Of a stretch of DNA of 54,902 bases, positions 26,234 through 35,848 are shown piece after piece. Below the pieces are notes generated by a model. That model worked only from the letters and a program-made list of their open reading frames with translations. It did no database searches and was not told where the DNA came from. Source of the stretch: Bacilli bacterium (GTDB lineage Bacteria; Bacillota_I; Bacilli_A; RF39; UBA660); NCBI GenBank assembly GCA_022791775.1, contig JAAVZT010000016.1, positions 1-54,902 of the forward strand. The letters run 5' to 3'. The translations under genes and the position numbers were made by a program. The stretch's first letter is position 1. Each line of letters begins with the position of its first letter.

Positions 26234-27115
26234 ATGAGTATAATTTTTGTTGTGCTACACTATCAAAATATAGAAGATACTAAGAATTGTATTTCCAGTA
26301 TTCAATCATTACAAATAAACAAAAAACAGCAAATAAAAATTATTATTGTAGATAATAAGTCTCCAAATTATAGTGGTCAAGAATTAAAAAATATTTATGA
26401 AAAAAATAAGCAAATTGAAGTAATATTATTGGATAAAAATTACGGTTTTTCTTATGCTAATAATATAGGTTATCAAAAAGCAAAAAAAATGAATCCAAAC
26501 TATATTATAATGTCTAATAATGATATTATAATAGAAGATTCTAAATTTTTATTAAAATTGGAGGAAGTTTTTCAAAAAAACAGTCAAGTTGCAGTAATTG
26601 GACCAGATATTCAAAATAGACTTTCTCAGCATCAAAATCCTCTTCGAAAAGAAATATTATCTTTAAAAAAAGCTTATAAGCTCTTATTTCAACAATTTGT
26701 TTATAAAAATCTTTTTATAATTCCTGGAATAAATCAACTATTTTGTAATTGGGAAGAAAAAAGAATGGAAAAATGGCTCTCAAAATACTATGAAGCAGAA
26801 AGAACTTTAAATTTTAATGAATTTTTTGTTCCATTTGGTGCATTTATTATCTACACTCAAAATTGGATAATCAATGAAGAAGTTGCATTCCCTAGTGATA
26901 CATTTATGTATTTAGAAGAAGATTTTCTAGGATACTATATTAAAGCCAAAAAACACAAGATTCTATATAGTAGTCAATTAATTGTTCGACATTTAGAAGG
27001 ACAAAGTGTGCAAAAAAGTGGCAAAACAAAATGGAGAAGTATGGCGTTTAAAAGTAAGCATATGTATCAAGCTTTAAAAAAATATATTTTTTTCTTAAAA
27101 AAAGAAAGGAAATGA
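26234..27115 (+). CDS. GT2-family glycosyltransferase
   Basis: A 293-residue GT-A enzyme: VVLHYQNIEDTKNCI start, IIIVDNKSPN, NYGFSYANNIGY, the donor motif MSNNDIII (in place of D-x-D) and FMYLEEDFLGYYIKAK. This resembles rhamnosyl/galactosyl transferases of capsule clusters. AAGGAGATG lies 5 bases before the ATG. It sits between the GT4 gene and the polymerase gene, 4 bases from the latter. Confidence 0.85.
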   Translation: MSIIFVVLHYQNIEDTKNCISSIQSLQINKKQQIKIIIVDNKSPNYSGQELKNIYEKNKQIEVILLDKNYGFSYANNIGYQKAKKMNPNYIIMSNNDIIIEDSKFLLKLEEVFQKNSQVAVIGPDIQNRLSQHQNPLRKEILSLKKAYKLLFQQFVYKNLFIIPGINQLFCNWEEKRMEKWLSKYYEAERTLNFNEFFVPFGAFIIYTQNWIINEEVAFPSDTFMYLEEDFLGYYIKAKKHKILYSSQLIVRHLEGQSVQKSGKTKWRSMAFKSKHMYQALKKYIFFLKKERK

Positions 27116-27119
27116 ATTT

Positions 27120-28445
27120 ATGGAAATATTAATTCTTTTAATTATTTTTTTGGTATCGGCTTTATTTTTATACGTTTTTATTGTAAAAAAAATGAGTTAT
27201 ATGAATTTTATTAGTGAAAAGTTTTGGATCATTGTACCATGGTTGGTTTGTCTATTACTTTACTTGTTTGGTGGAATTGATTATACCTACAAATTAAATT
27301 GGAAAAGTTTTGGGTATATCTTCTTATTTTGGGCTTGCTTTTTTGGCGGAAGTTTTATAGCACGAAAAAGAAAGAAGAAAAAAGTAAATGATTGCAATCT
27401 GTTTCAATATTCAAAAAAAGTTCCATTAAAAAAATTTTTTATCCTCTCGTTATGTTCTATTATCATTTATTTAATATATGTATTATCGACAAATAATATC
27501 GAGTTTGGGGTATCAAGAAATTTAAACCTTAATTTCTTAACAACATTCTTAGTTCTTATTTCAAGTGTTTCTATAATTATTTGGTTATATGAATTAATTT
27601 ATGCAATATTAAATGATACTAGAATTCCTTTGATAGCATATTTATCAGCGATAATTTATTGTATTCCAGCTTTAGTTATTTCTGGAAGAGATGCAATAAT
27701 AATTATTATTTTATCAACATTTATCTCTTTCTTATATTCAGGAAATTATGCTATAAAAGTATTAAAAAAAAATGGAAAAACTTTTAAAAGTTTAAAAAAA
27801 GTGTTATTTGCATTAACTGGAATTATTCTATTTTATTTCTTATTTCTTTCAAGTAATCGTTATGGATCGCATATGATATCTTTATTCGAATGGAGTGTAA
27901 ATTGTAGAATATCTCCACAATTAGTATATATGACTGAATTATTAGGTTCATTTGGAGATTTCGCTTTAAATATTATCTATTATTATTCTTCTCAATTTTC
28001 AAAATTTGCTTTTGTCTATGAATTTTATAATGGTCCTTACTTAATGGGTTTTTTCCAACTACATTATATCTCTCGAAGATTACCAACTTCTATGGGATTA
28101 CATTACACTAGAGTAACAACTTCTGCTGCTGAATTAATGGAAGGTCACGGTGTTCCTGGATTACACAGTCTTTGGGATACTGTAATTGGCTATTTTATCT
28201 ATGATTTTGGACGAGTTTTTGCTTTACCTATGGCAGCTATTTGTGGATATTTTGTGGGGAAAATGCGAAATCATTTTGACCAAAAAAGAAATATATTTAG
28301 TATAATACTTCAAGTTTTTATTTGCGTAGGAATGTTTATTACGGTTGAATTTTCACCGATATTTAATGTAAATTGGATTTTTCCTCTTTTCTGGCTAATT
28401 ATTTTAGATAAATTAATATTCAAAAATTTTTGGAAGGAGAAGTAA
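27120..28445 (+). CDS. Wzy-like oligosaccharide repeat-unit polymerase
   Basis: A polytopic membrane protein of 441 residues with about 10-12 hydrophobic helices spread evenly. The larger outside loop (about residues 285-355) contains RLPTSMGLHYTRVTTSAAELMEG-like residues and the short charged motif ISGRDAI in helix 6-7. Low similarity, position among glycosyltransferases and a partner flippase fit an O-antigen polymerase that joins repeat units outside the membrane. Function is inferred from topology and context. Confidence 0.78.
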   Translation: MEILILLIIFLVSALFLYVFIVKKMSYMNFISEKFWIIVPWLVCLLLYLFGGIDYTYKLNWKSFGYIFLFWACFFGGSFIARKRKKKKVNDCNLFQYSKKVPLKKFFILSLCSIIIYLIYVLSTNNIEFGVSRNLNLNFLTTFLVLISSVSIIIWLYELIYAILNDTRIPLIAYLSAIIYCIPALVISGRDAIIIIILSTFISFLYSGNYAIKVLKKNGKTFKSLKKVLFALTGIILFYFLFLSSNRYGSHMISLFEWSVNCRISPQLVYMTELLGSFGDFALNIIYYYSSQFSKFAFVYEFYNGPYLMGFFQLHYISRRLPTSMGLHYTRVTTSAAELMEGHGVPGLHSLWDTVIGYFIYDFGRVFALPMAAICGYFVGKMRNHFDQKRNIFSIILQVFICVGMFITVEFSPIFNVNWIFPLFWLIILDKLIFKNFWKEK

Positions 28446-28446
28446 A

Positions 28447-29376
28447 ATGAAACTAGGAGTTATAATAGTAACATTTAATCGATTGGAATTATTAAAGGAG
28501 TGTATTAAAGCTTGTTTAAATCAGTCTGAACCATTTGAAACAATATTAATCGTAAATAATAATAGTTCAGATGGAACTAAAGAATATTTAGATAATCTGA
28601 AAAATGAAAAAATAGTGATAAAACATCTTCTGAACAATATCGGAGGAGCAGGTGGATTTTATGAAGGAACAAAATATTTTCAAGAATCAAATTTAGATTT
28701 TGTTCTGTTAATTGATGATGATGCAATTTTAAATAAAGATTATAATAAATATATCAAAAAACAAATGGAAAAAGATAAAAATTCGATCTTAGCATATTCT
28801 GGCACTGTAATAACAGATAATGAAATTCAATATAATCATCGTAGACATTTAAAAAATATCAAAAAGTTTAAAGAAATGAATAGTCTTCCAAAAGAATATA
28901 AGCAAGATTTCTTTGATTATGAATTATCAAGTTTTTGTGGATTGTATGTATCTATTTCATTAATGAATAAAATTGGTTTACCGAATAAAGAATTTTTTAT
29001 TTGGTTTGATGATACAGAATATTCTTTACGCATTTTAAATTATAGTAAAATAAGAAATATTAATAAATCATTTTTAAATCATAAAACATCAATTATAGAA
29101 AATCAATCTTATTCTTGGAAGTCGTATTATGGTCTTCGAAATCAAATATATATATTAAAAAATTATTTTCCAAAAAATCAGTTATTTCGTTTTATCATAC
29201 CAATATATGGTCATATAGTACACGGAAATATTCTTGCTTTTATAAAAAATGTTAGATATTATAAAGATATCGCAGGATTATATAAAAATGCTTTACGAGA
29301 TGGGTTAAAAGAAAATTTAGGAAAACATTCGGTTTATGGACCTGGCTATAAAATAATAGAAAAATCGAATAAATAA
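28447..29376 (+). CDS. galactofuranosyltransferase-like GT2 enzyme
   Basis: A 309-residue GT2 enzyme with IIVTFNRLELLKEC, VNNNSSDGT, the NIGGAGGFYEG loop, the D-D-D donor motif LLIDDDA and FIWFDDTEYSLR. The combination GGAGGF plus WFDDTEY matches the GlfT2-like family, which uses UDP-galactofuranose. A UDP-galactopyranose mutase gene six kilobases downstream would supply that donor. Only 1 base separates it from the polymerase stop, and its ribosome site (AAGGAGAAG) is inside that gene. Confidence 0.85.
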   Translation: MKLGVIIVTFNRLELLKECIKACLNQSEPFETILIVNNNSSDGTKEYLDNLKNEKIVIKHLLNNIGGAGGFYEGTKYFQESNLDFVLLIDDDAILNKDYNKYIKKQMEKDKNSILAYSGTVITDNEIQYNHRRHLKNIKKFKEMNSLPKEYKQDFFDYELSSFCGLYVSISLMNKIGLPNKEFFIWFDDTEYSLRILNYSKIRNINKSFLNHKTSIIENQSYSWKSYYGLRNQIYILKNYFPKNQLFRFIIPIYGHIVHGNILAFIKNVRYYKDIAGLYKNALRDGLKENLGKHSVYGPGYKIIEKSNK

Positions 29377-29401
29377 TATAAAATATTTAGAAGGTGAGTT
29401 A

Positions 29402-30718
29402 ATGAAAATCGTTTATGTAGGAGATAATCGTACGCGGGGAAATTATGGCTGTCGTGCAACCAGTACAGCCTTATCACAAATAATAGGGGAAGAACATGAA
29501 ATAGTAGGTGTTATTCATGGAACCTATACCAATGTGGATACGGGAGAATTATTTTTTTCAAAGCACTATCCCAAATGGGTATACAATAAAGTCGGAAAGA
29601 TGAAATATGCACAATATTTCAAAACAGTAGCGTATATTTTCCATCGAATGTTAAAAAGAGGTAGGTATTATTTTAGTAAATACGATTTTATATCCTATGA
29701 TTTAGATCAATCAATCGAAAATTTGCTTCGATGCCTCCCAGCTAATCCACATTTACAAGAATTTGATTTAAGACAATACGATTTTGATGCTTTGGTTGTG
29801 AATGGAGAAGGATCATTTATTTTTGCAACCCCTCCTTGGAGAGAATGTTTAATAGAGGCAATGATGATGCATTGGGCTCAAAAAATGGGCAAAAAAGTAT
29901 ATTATTTGAATGGTATGCTATCGGATGATCCTTATTTTGATTCGAATGAGAAAACAAAAAAAATAATTCATAATTTATTTAAAAAATCTGAAGTTGTAGC
30001 AGTACGAGAAGAATATTCCTATCAATATGCTTTAAAAAATTTTTCAAATATCAATTTAAAGCAATTTCCTGATGCTCTATTTTCATGGTATGACTTAGTA
30101 AATGATAATATTAATATTACTAATGGGCGCTACGTCATCGGAATGTCTAATGCTACCGACGCATCATTTAAGGAATTTGATTTTACAAAGCCATATATCT
30201 GTGTTTCTGGATCATCCTCTGTTGGCTTAGCAACAAAAAATGAAAGAGAAATTATATCCATTTATTCCAGTTTAGTAAATGAAATAAAAGAAAAATTTGA
30301 TATGAATGTTTTCTTAGTTGAAGTTTGTGAAGGAGATGCATTTTTAAGAGAAGTTTCTAAAAAAACAAAAACACCCATGATTCCACTTGATACTCCCATT
30401 TTAGCAGCTGCTAAAATTTTGGCAAATGCAAGAGTTCTAATATCAGGACGATACCATCCTTCCATTTTAGCTTCGTTAGGTGGTACACCATGTGTTTTCA
30501 TGTCATCAAATTCACACAAAACGAAAAGTATTCAAGAATTGTTAGAATACGAAAATTGTGTTGAATTTTCCGTATTACCTGATAAAGAAGAGCGTGAAAA
30601 AATAATTCAATTAGCAGAAAAAAAATTAGCTTTAGGAGAAGGTTTGAGAACTAAGATTCAATCTAGAGCTAAATGGCTTTCTGAGGAAACAAAAAAACAG
30701 AAAGATCTATTAAAATAA
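29402..30718 (+). CDS. polysaccharide pyruvyltransferase-family protein
   Basis: A 438-residue member of the CsaB/WcaK-like family, which transfers a pyruvyl ketal from phosphoenolpyruvate to a sugar. Seen: the opening strand with GDNRTRGNYGCRATS, VVNGEGSF, then the hallmark SGRYHPSILASLGGTP followed by FMSSNSHK. The family also contains plain transferases, so pyruvylation is likely but unproven. AAGGTGAG precedes the ATG. It is placed just before the flippase gene. A negative ketal group would make the polymer acidic. Confidence 0.85.
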   Translation: MKIVYVGDNRTRGNYGCRATSTALSQIIGEEHEIVGVIHGTYTNVDTGELFFSKHYPKWVYNKVGKMKYAQYFKTVAYIFHRMLKRGRYYFSKYDFISYDLDQSIENLLRCLPANPHLQEFDLRQYDFDALVVNGEGSFIFATPPWRECLIEAMMMHWAQKMGKKVYYLNGMLSDDPYFDSNEKTKKIIHNLFKKSEVVAVREEYSYQYALKNFSNINLKQFPDALFSWYDLVNDNINITNGRYVIGMSNATDASFKEFDFTKPYICVSGSSSVGLATKNEREIISIYSSLVNEIKEKFDMNVFLVEVCEGDAFLREVSKKTKTPMIPLDTPILAAAKILANARVLISGRYHPSILASLGGTPCVFMSSNSHKTKSIQELLEYENCVEFSVLPDKEEREKIIQLAEKKLALGEGLRTKIQSRAKWLSEETKKQKDLLK

Positions 30719-30720
30719 TT

Positions 30721-32139
30721 ATGAATAAGAATAAGGAATTACTTTTAAATACAATTATTTTAGGGTTTGGTCAATTTATCCCTAAAATAATTGGGATAAT
30801 TACGCTTCCAATCTTAACAAAATATTTATCAGTGAGTGATTATGGCTTTTACGATTTATTCATTTCCTTTTCTAGCTTATTTATTCCTATATTTACACTA
30901 CTAATTCAACAGGGAGCATATCGTTATTTAATTACGGAAAAGGATAATCAAATAAAAAAAGAAATTATATCTAGTTCTTTTTTTTCACTACATATGATTT
31001 CTACCTTATTATTTTTGATTTTAATGATAGGATGTATTTTAGCACCACTAAAATTTCCAGTTTGCTTATTAATTTTCTTACTTTATTTTAGTGAATCACT
31101 ATATGATTTTTTAGGGCAAGTAGTTCGTGGTATTGGGAAAAACTTAACTTATTCAATTGGAGCAATTTTATTTTCTGCATTTAACATGTTATTTTTATTA
31201 TTATCAATCCGTTTTAATTGGATATCCTTATATTCAACAATTCTTATAGTTACCATTTCTTACTTGTGTGCAACATTTTTTTTATACTTTAAAGCTAAAA
31301 TTCAACAATTTATTTCCTGGAATAGTGTTTCCTTAATGCAAATCAAAAAGTTGTTAAAATATTCTATGCCCATTATTCCAAGCTCTATTTCATTATGGAT
31401 CGTAAACTTATCAGATCGTCTATTAATCACCATTTTTTTAGGAGCTTCGTATAATGGGATTTATGCTGCAGCTTGTAAAATTCCAAATTTTTGTAATTCG
31501 CTTTATAATATTTTTAATCTAGCATGGACAGAGACTGCTGTAAAAACAGTGAAAGAAAAGAATATTGCTATTTATTATTCCAATTTATTTAAGAATTTAT
31601 TTTTGTTTTTAGTCAGTTGTATTTTATTCTTAATTTCCTTATCACCAATATTTTACAAAATATTAATTGATGAAAAATTATTTTCAGGTTATTACCAGCT
31701 TCCTATTTTATTTTTAGGCATTTTATTTAGCTGTTTAACATCCTTTTATGGGGCAATCTATGTAGCATTAGAAAAAACAAAAAAAGTTGGATTATCTTCA
31801 TTTGCTGGAGCACTCATTAATTTTGTTATCAATTTATGTTTAATGAAATATATTGGACTATATTCTGCATCTTTATCAACGGCTATTTCTTTTTTAATTA
31901 TTTTTATATATCGAGGAATAGATATTCACCAATATTTAAAATTGAATTATGAAAAAAAAGAAATTTTAATAGCCACTTTTTTACTACTTTTTTTAACAAT
32001 TTTATTTTATTGGAATAAATGGATATTATTAATAGTAGGATTCATTATTTCTGCGATATATTGTTGGAAATATAACTTTATCTTTAAATATTGTTTAAAT
32101 AAATTGAAAAAAAGATCATATAAGGAGGAAATTAAATGA
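30721..32139 (+). CDS. Wzx-type polysaccharide flippase (MOP superfamily)
   Basis: A 472-residue membrane protein with about 14 hydrophobic helices. The N-terminal NTIILGFGQFIPKIIGIITLPILTK pattern (here residues 9-33) and SVSDYGFYDLF are the standard start of the RfbX/Wzx family. It moves the lipid-linked repeat unit to the outer face of the membrane before polymerisation. It starts 2 bases after the preceding stop and overlaps glf by 4 bases. The last ~30 residues are basic. Confidence 0.92.
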   Translation: MNKNKELLLNTIILGFGQFIPKIIGIITLPILTKYLSVSDYGFYDLFISFSSLFIPIFTLLIQQGAYRYLITEKDNQIKKEIISSSFFSLHMISTLLFLILMIGCILAPLKFPVCLLIFLLYFSESLYDFLGQVVRGIGKNLTYSIGAILFSAFNMLFLLLSIRFNWISLYSTILIVTISYLCATFFLYFKAKIQQFISWNSVSLMQIKKLLKYSMPIIPSSISLWIVNLSDRLLITIFLGASYNGIYAAACKIPNFCNSLYNIFNLAWTETAVKTVKEKNIAIYYSNLFKNLFLFLVSCILFLISLSPIFYKILIDEKLFSGYYQLPILFLGILFSCLTSFYGAIYVALEKTKKVGLSSFAGALINFVINLCLMKYIGLYSASLSTAISFLIIFIYRGIDIHQYLKLNYEKKEILIATFLLLFLTILFYWNKWILLIVGFIISAIYCWKYNFIFKYCLNKLKKRSYKEEIK

Positions 32140-33239
32140 AATATGATTATTTAATAGTTGGAGCAGGATTATTTGGGGCAGTTTTTGCTCATGAAGCGCA
32201 TAAAAAAGGAAAAAATGTCTTGGTAATTGATAAAAGAGATCACATTGCTGGAAACATATATACAGAAAATATTGAAGGAATAAATGTCCATAAATATGGT
32301 GCTCATATTTTTCATACGGATGATAAAGAAATATGGAATTATATAAATCAATTTGCAGAATTTAATCGATATACAAACAGTCCAATCGCTAGATTTGGAA
32401 AAGAAATATATAATTTACCTTTTAATATGAATACTTTCACCAAAATTTGGCCTGATATTTTTACCCCAAGTGACGCAATGAAAAAAATAGAAGAGGAGAA
32501 AGCAGAATTAAAAATAATTGAGCCTCAAAATTTGGAAGAACAAGCAATTAGTTTAGTTGGTAAAACAATTTATGAGAAATTAGTAAAGGGATATACAGAA
32601 AAGCAATGGAATCGACCTTGTAAAGAATTACCAGCTTTTATTATTAAACGCTTACCAGTTAGATTCACGTATGACAACAATTATTTTACAGATAGATATC
32701 AAGGAATTGCGATTGGTGGATATACAAAAATGATAGAAAAAATGTTAGAAGGAATTGAAGTGAGACTAAACTGTGATTTCCTAGAAAACAGAGAATATTA
32801 TAAAAATATTGCTTCTAAAATTATTTATACTGGTAAAATAGATGAATATTTTGATTACCAATATGGTGAACTAGAATATCGTTCTCTTTACTTTGATACT
32901 AAAATTTTTGATGTGGAAAATTACCAAGGAAATGCTGTAATAAATTATACGGGCTCAGAAGTGAAATATACAAGAGTGATTGAACATAAACATTTTGAAT
33001 TTCTAACAGGAAGTAAAAGTGTCGTTACATTTGAATATCCAGATGATTGGAATCGTGAAAAAGAAGCTTATTACACTATAAATGATGAAAAAAATAATCA
33101 TTTATACCAATTGTATGATAAATTGGGAAAAGAAGAAAAAAATATAGTTTTTGGAGGACGATTAGGATTATATCAATATTATGATATGGATGATATTATT
33201 AAATTATCATTGGAAATGGTTACAAAAGAAATTAAATAA
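32136..33239 (+). CDS. glf: UDP-galactopyranose mutase
   Basis: FAD enzyme converting UDP-galactopyranose to UDP-galactofuranose. At 367 residues it has normal length. The FAD site is DYLIVGAGLFGAVFA (4-18), followed by IDKRDHIAGNIYTE. The active-site segments HKYGAHIFHTDDKEIW, YNLPFNM and TEKQWNRPCKELP match the bacterial family, and the C-terminal GGRLGLYQYYDMDD is the expected end. AAGGAGG lies 8 bases before the ATG. As last gene of the cluster it supplies the donor for the GlfT2-like enzyme at 28447. Confidence 0.96.
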   Translation: MKYDYLIVGAGLFGAVFAHEAHKKGKNVLVIDKRDHIAGNIYTENIEGINVHKYGAHIFHTDDKEIWNYINQFAEFNRYTNSPIARFGKEIYNLPFNMNTFTKIWPDIFTPSDAMKKIEEEKAELKIIEPQNLEEQAISLVGKTIYEKLVKGYTEKQWNRPCKELPAFIIKRLPVRFTYDNNYFTDRYQGIAIGGYTKMIEKMLEGIEVRLNCDFLENREYYKNIASKIIYTGKIDEYFDYQYGELEYRSLYFDTKIFDVENYQGNAVINYTGSEVKYTRVIEHKHFEFLTGSKSVVTFEYPDDWNREKEAYYTINDEKNNHLYQLYDKLGKEEKNIVFGGRLGLYQYYDMDDIIKLSLEMVTKEIK

Positions 33240-33241
33240 TT

Positions 33242-33274
33242 AAAAGTACTTGTCATGACAATTACTTTTTTTTT
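33242..33274 (+). terminator. intrinsic terminator of polysaccharide operon
   Basis: AAAAGTA-C-TTGT pairs with ACAA-T-TACTTTT around CATG (one mismatch), followed by a T run, directly after the glf stop. Confidence 0.68.
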
Positions 33275-33318
33275 CATAGAAAAAATGCTATAATAAACAA
33301 AATGATAGGAGGGACTAT

Positions 33319-34131
33319 ATGGAGCCAGTCATGTTTTCTATTGGCAATTTTCAAATTAAGTGGTATTCTGTTTTAATCTTATTAGGAGTAATTTTAGGGT
33401 ATTATCTTCTTCAAAAAGAAGCTAAAAAACATAACTATCCAAACGATTTTATATTTAACTTATTCTTTTGGGCTCTTATTTTTGGCTTTATTGGAGCTAG
33501 AATTTACTATGTTATTTTTAATTGGTCAAATTATCAAAATGATCCATTATCCATATTTAAAATATGGGAAGGTGGACTTGCAATTCATGGGGGACTATTA
33601 TTTGGATTTTTTGCAATTTTAATATATTGTAAAAAATACAATGTAAATACATTTAAAATAACAGATATGGCAGTCGTATCAGTACTATTAGCTCAAGCAA
33701 TTGGGCGATGGGGAAATTTCTTTAATGGAGAAGCTCATGGTATTGAGACAACACTTGCTCAGTTACAAAGTTACCATATTCCAAATATAATAATAGAAGG
33801 AATGTATATTAATGGTCACTATTATCATCCAACTTTTTTATATGAATCTCTATGGTGTTTAATCGGTGTAATCATTCTTTTAATCGTAAAACATTATCGT
33901 TATTTAAAAGTAGGTCAATTAACATGTATATATCTAATGTGGTATAGTTTTGGAAGATTTTTTATAGAATCTCTTCGCACTGATTCTCTGATGCTAGGAG
34001 GATTTCGTATTGCACAAATTGTATCAGTCACCTTATTTATCATAGCCTTACTTGTTTTTATGGTTTTAAGTCGAAAAAGTAAATTTGAGGGATTATATAG
34101 TGAGCCGAATCATGAATCCATACATTTCTAA
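33319..34131 (+). CDS. lgt: phosphatidylglycerol:prolipoprotein diacylglyceryl transferase
   Basis: Membrane enzyme that puts a diacylglyceryl group on the lipobox cysteine of prolipoproteins. It is 270 residues with seven helices. The signature GRWGNFFNGEAHG contains the conserved Arg and Asn/Glu residues, and EGGLAIHGGLL and the YSFGRFFIESLRTDS region near the C-terminus match the family. AGGAGGGA precedes the ATG, and TATAAT at 33289-33294 is a possible -10. A substrate lipoprotein gene lies at 46291. Pairing with a trxB-type gene is common in Bacillota. Confidence 0.95.
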   Translation: MEPVMFSIGNFQIKWYSVLILLGVILGYYLLQKEAKKHNYPNDFIFNLFFWALIFGFIGARIYYVIFNWSNYQNDPLSIFKIWEGGLAIHGGLLFGFFAILIYCKKYNVNTFKITDMAVVSVLLAQAIGRWGNFFNGEAHGIETTLAQLQSYHIPNIIIEGMYINGHYYHPTFLYESLWCLIGVIILLIVKHYRYLKVGQLTCIYLMWYSFGRFFIESLRTDSLMLGGFRIAQIVSVTLFIIALLVFMVLSRKSKFEGLYSEPNHESIHF

Positions 34132-34141
34132 GGAGGAAAAA

Positions 34142-35029
34142 ATGATATATGATGCAATCATTATTGGAATGGGCGTAGCTGGTATGAGTGCTGCTATCTA
34201 TGCAAAACGAAGTGGAAAAAACATTTTAATTTTAGAAAAGAAACAACCAGGAGGAATCCTAAATTCTATTGATAAAATTGAAAATTACCCAGGAGTACTT
34301 CCAATAACTGGACCAAATTTAGCTTTAAATCTATTTAATCAATTGAACTTATTAGAAGTTCCCTATAAATTAGAAGAAGTAACGAAAATTACTTTAGAAA
34401 ATAAACTCAAAATAGTTAAAACGAATCAAAATGCATATCAAACCAAAAATATATTAATTGCTACTGGTCGAAGTCCAATAATGCTTAATTTACCAAATGA
34501 AAATGAACTTTTGGGAAAAGGGATTAGTACTTGTGCATTATGTGATGGTGCACTTTATAAAGAAAAAGATATTGCATTAGTAGGAAATAACAATCGTGCC
34601 ATCGAAGAAAGTATTTTTTTATCCGAACTGGCAAGAAAAGTTTATGTTATTATTCGAGGAAGTCAATTGAACGTGAAAGAAGAACTACAAAATAAACTGA
34701 AAATGAAAGAGAATATTATTCTAATAACAAATAGTGTAATAACGGAAATAAAATCCCAAAATAATTATTTATATAGTATTATTTTAAATCAAGAAGAAGA
34801 ATTAGAAATAAATGGATTATTTTTAAATTTAGGATATACCCCAAAACTAGAATTTGCAAAAGACCTTGACATAACAAATACTGCTGGGTATATTGAAGTA
34901 AACGATAATTATGAAACAAACATATCAGGCATTTATGCTGCAGGTGATATTATACAGAAAAAAATTTATCAAGTAGTAACCGCAGCTGCAGAAGGAGCTA
35001 GTGCTGCGATACGTTTTAGTAGAAAATAG
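34142..35029 (+). CDS. thioredoxin-reductase-like flavoprotein with altered pyridine-nucleotide site
   Basis: A 295-residue FAD disulfide oxidoreductase of the TrxB fold: FAD motif IIGMGVAGMSAA (7-18), redox pair C131-A-L-C134 in STCALCDGA, and the C-terminal FAD motif GIYAAGDI (263-270). The NADPH domain is unusual: where TrxB has GGGDSA, this has GNNNRAIEE (148-156). The HRR-type motif that reads the 2'-phosphate is missing (VYVIIRGSQL). It may use another donor such as ferredoxin or NADH. Start at ATG 34142 with AAGGAGG 6 bases upstream; it lies 10 bases after lgt and 12 before the next gene. Confidence 0.88.
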   Translation: MIYDAIIIGMGVAGMSAAIYAKRSGKNILILEKKQPGGILNSIDKIENYPGVLPITGPNLALNLFNQLNLLEVPYKLEEVTKITLENKLKIVKTNQNAYQTKNILIATGRSPIMLNLPNENELLGKGISTCALCDGALYKEKDIALVGNNNRAIEESIFLSELARKVYVIIRGSQLNVKEELQNKLKMKENIILITNSVITEIKSQNNYLYSIILNQEEELEINGLFLNLGYTPKLEFAKDLDITNTAGYIEVNDNYETNISGIYAAGDIIQKKIYQVVTAAAEGASAAIRFSRK

Positions 35030-35041
35030 AAAGGAAAAAAT

Positions 35042-35800
35042 ATGGCAACAAATAGAACGAATGCAAAAAACAAAAATACAGAATCCAAAAAAGGAGTTGC
35101 AAAAACAACCACCAAAAAGAGCGAAACAAAAGCAACCCCAAAGAAGTCAACAAAAAAAACAACTGCTAAAAAAGTTGCTTCTCCATCTGTAAAAAAAGAA
35201 AAGATCGAAATAGAAAAAAAAGTTTCACAAGAAGAAACAACAAAATTAGTTTCCGAAATTCATGTGGAAAAGAAAGAAGAGCTTAAAAAAGAAAAGCAAC
35301 CTGATTTATTAAACCAAAACCTGACGATACGTATAATACTAGCTGGAATCATCATTTTAGCAAGTATCGTAGGAATGATATATAGTATTGTAAAAAAAGA
35401 ACAAAAAAGTGAAGAACCTTCCAATAAAATTGTAATGTTGGATGAAGAAAAAGGAAAAATTATTTTAGAAAATATTAAACCAAATGATACTAAAACAATC
35501 TATTTTCATGTAAAAAATGACTCAAACGAAGAAAAAGTATATAATGTTGAAACCAAAAATATTAAAAATGAACTGACAGACCCAACAAAATTAAGATACG
35601 ACTTATTCATTAATGATAAATTAGAAATATCAAATGAAATATTTCCAAGCGAAGATATGCTATTAATTGAAGGTGCTTTAGTTTATGCAAATGATGACTT
35701 AGAATTTAAAGTGGTGCTAAATTATTTGGGAGAAAATGAAAGTGAAGACTTGGGAAAAAATGTTTCAGGAAGCTTAATAGTTGTCGAAGATAAAGATTGA
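35042..35800 (+). CDS. membrane-anchored protein with long Lys-rich cytoplasmic tail and beta-sandwich outer domain
   Basis: A 252-residue protein. Residues 1-93 are Lys/Thr/Glu-rich and disordered (KKSTKKTTAKK-type repeats), 95-117 form one helix (RIILAGIIILASIVGMIYSIV), and about 120-250 is an outside domain of strands. The pattern of that domain (IKPNDTKTIYFHVKNDS...) resembles TasA/camelysin-type beta-sandwiches. The helix does not end in a SipW cleavage motif, so it stays anchored. It is cotranscribed with lgt and the TrxB-like gene, and a new promoter overlaps its stop codon. Its tail resembles the Lys-rich tail of the SipW peptidase at 9607. Confidence 0.62.
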   Translation: MATNRTNAKNKNTESKKGVAKTTTKKSETKATPKKSTKKTTAKKVASPSVKKEKIEIEKKVSQEETTKLVSEIHVEKKEELKKEKQPDLLNQNLTIRIILAGIIILASIVGMIYSIVKKEQKSEEPSNKIVMLDEEKGKIILENIKPNDTKTIYFHVKNDSNEEKVYNVETKNIKNELTDPTKLRYDLFINDKLEISNEIFPSEDMLLIEGALVYANDDLEFKVVLNYLGENESEDLGKNVSGSLIVVEDKD

Positions 35801-35825
35801 CAAAAGTCTCAGAATTTATGATAAT
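35797..35825 (+). promoter_or_regulatory. promoter of the 179-aa CalY-like gene
   Basis: Consensus TTGACA (35797-35802) overlapping the previous TGA stop, 17 bases, GATAAT (35820-35825), 23 bases before the start codon. Confidence 0.68.
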
Positions 35826-35848
35826 AAAAGAAGAATATAGGTGAAGAT

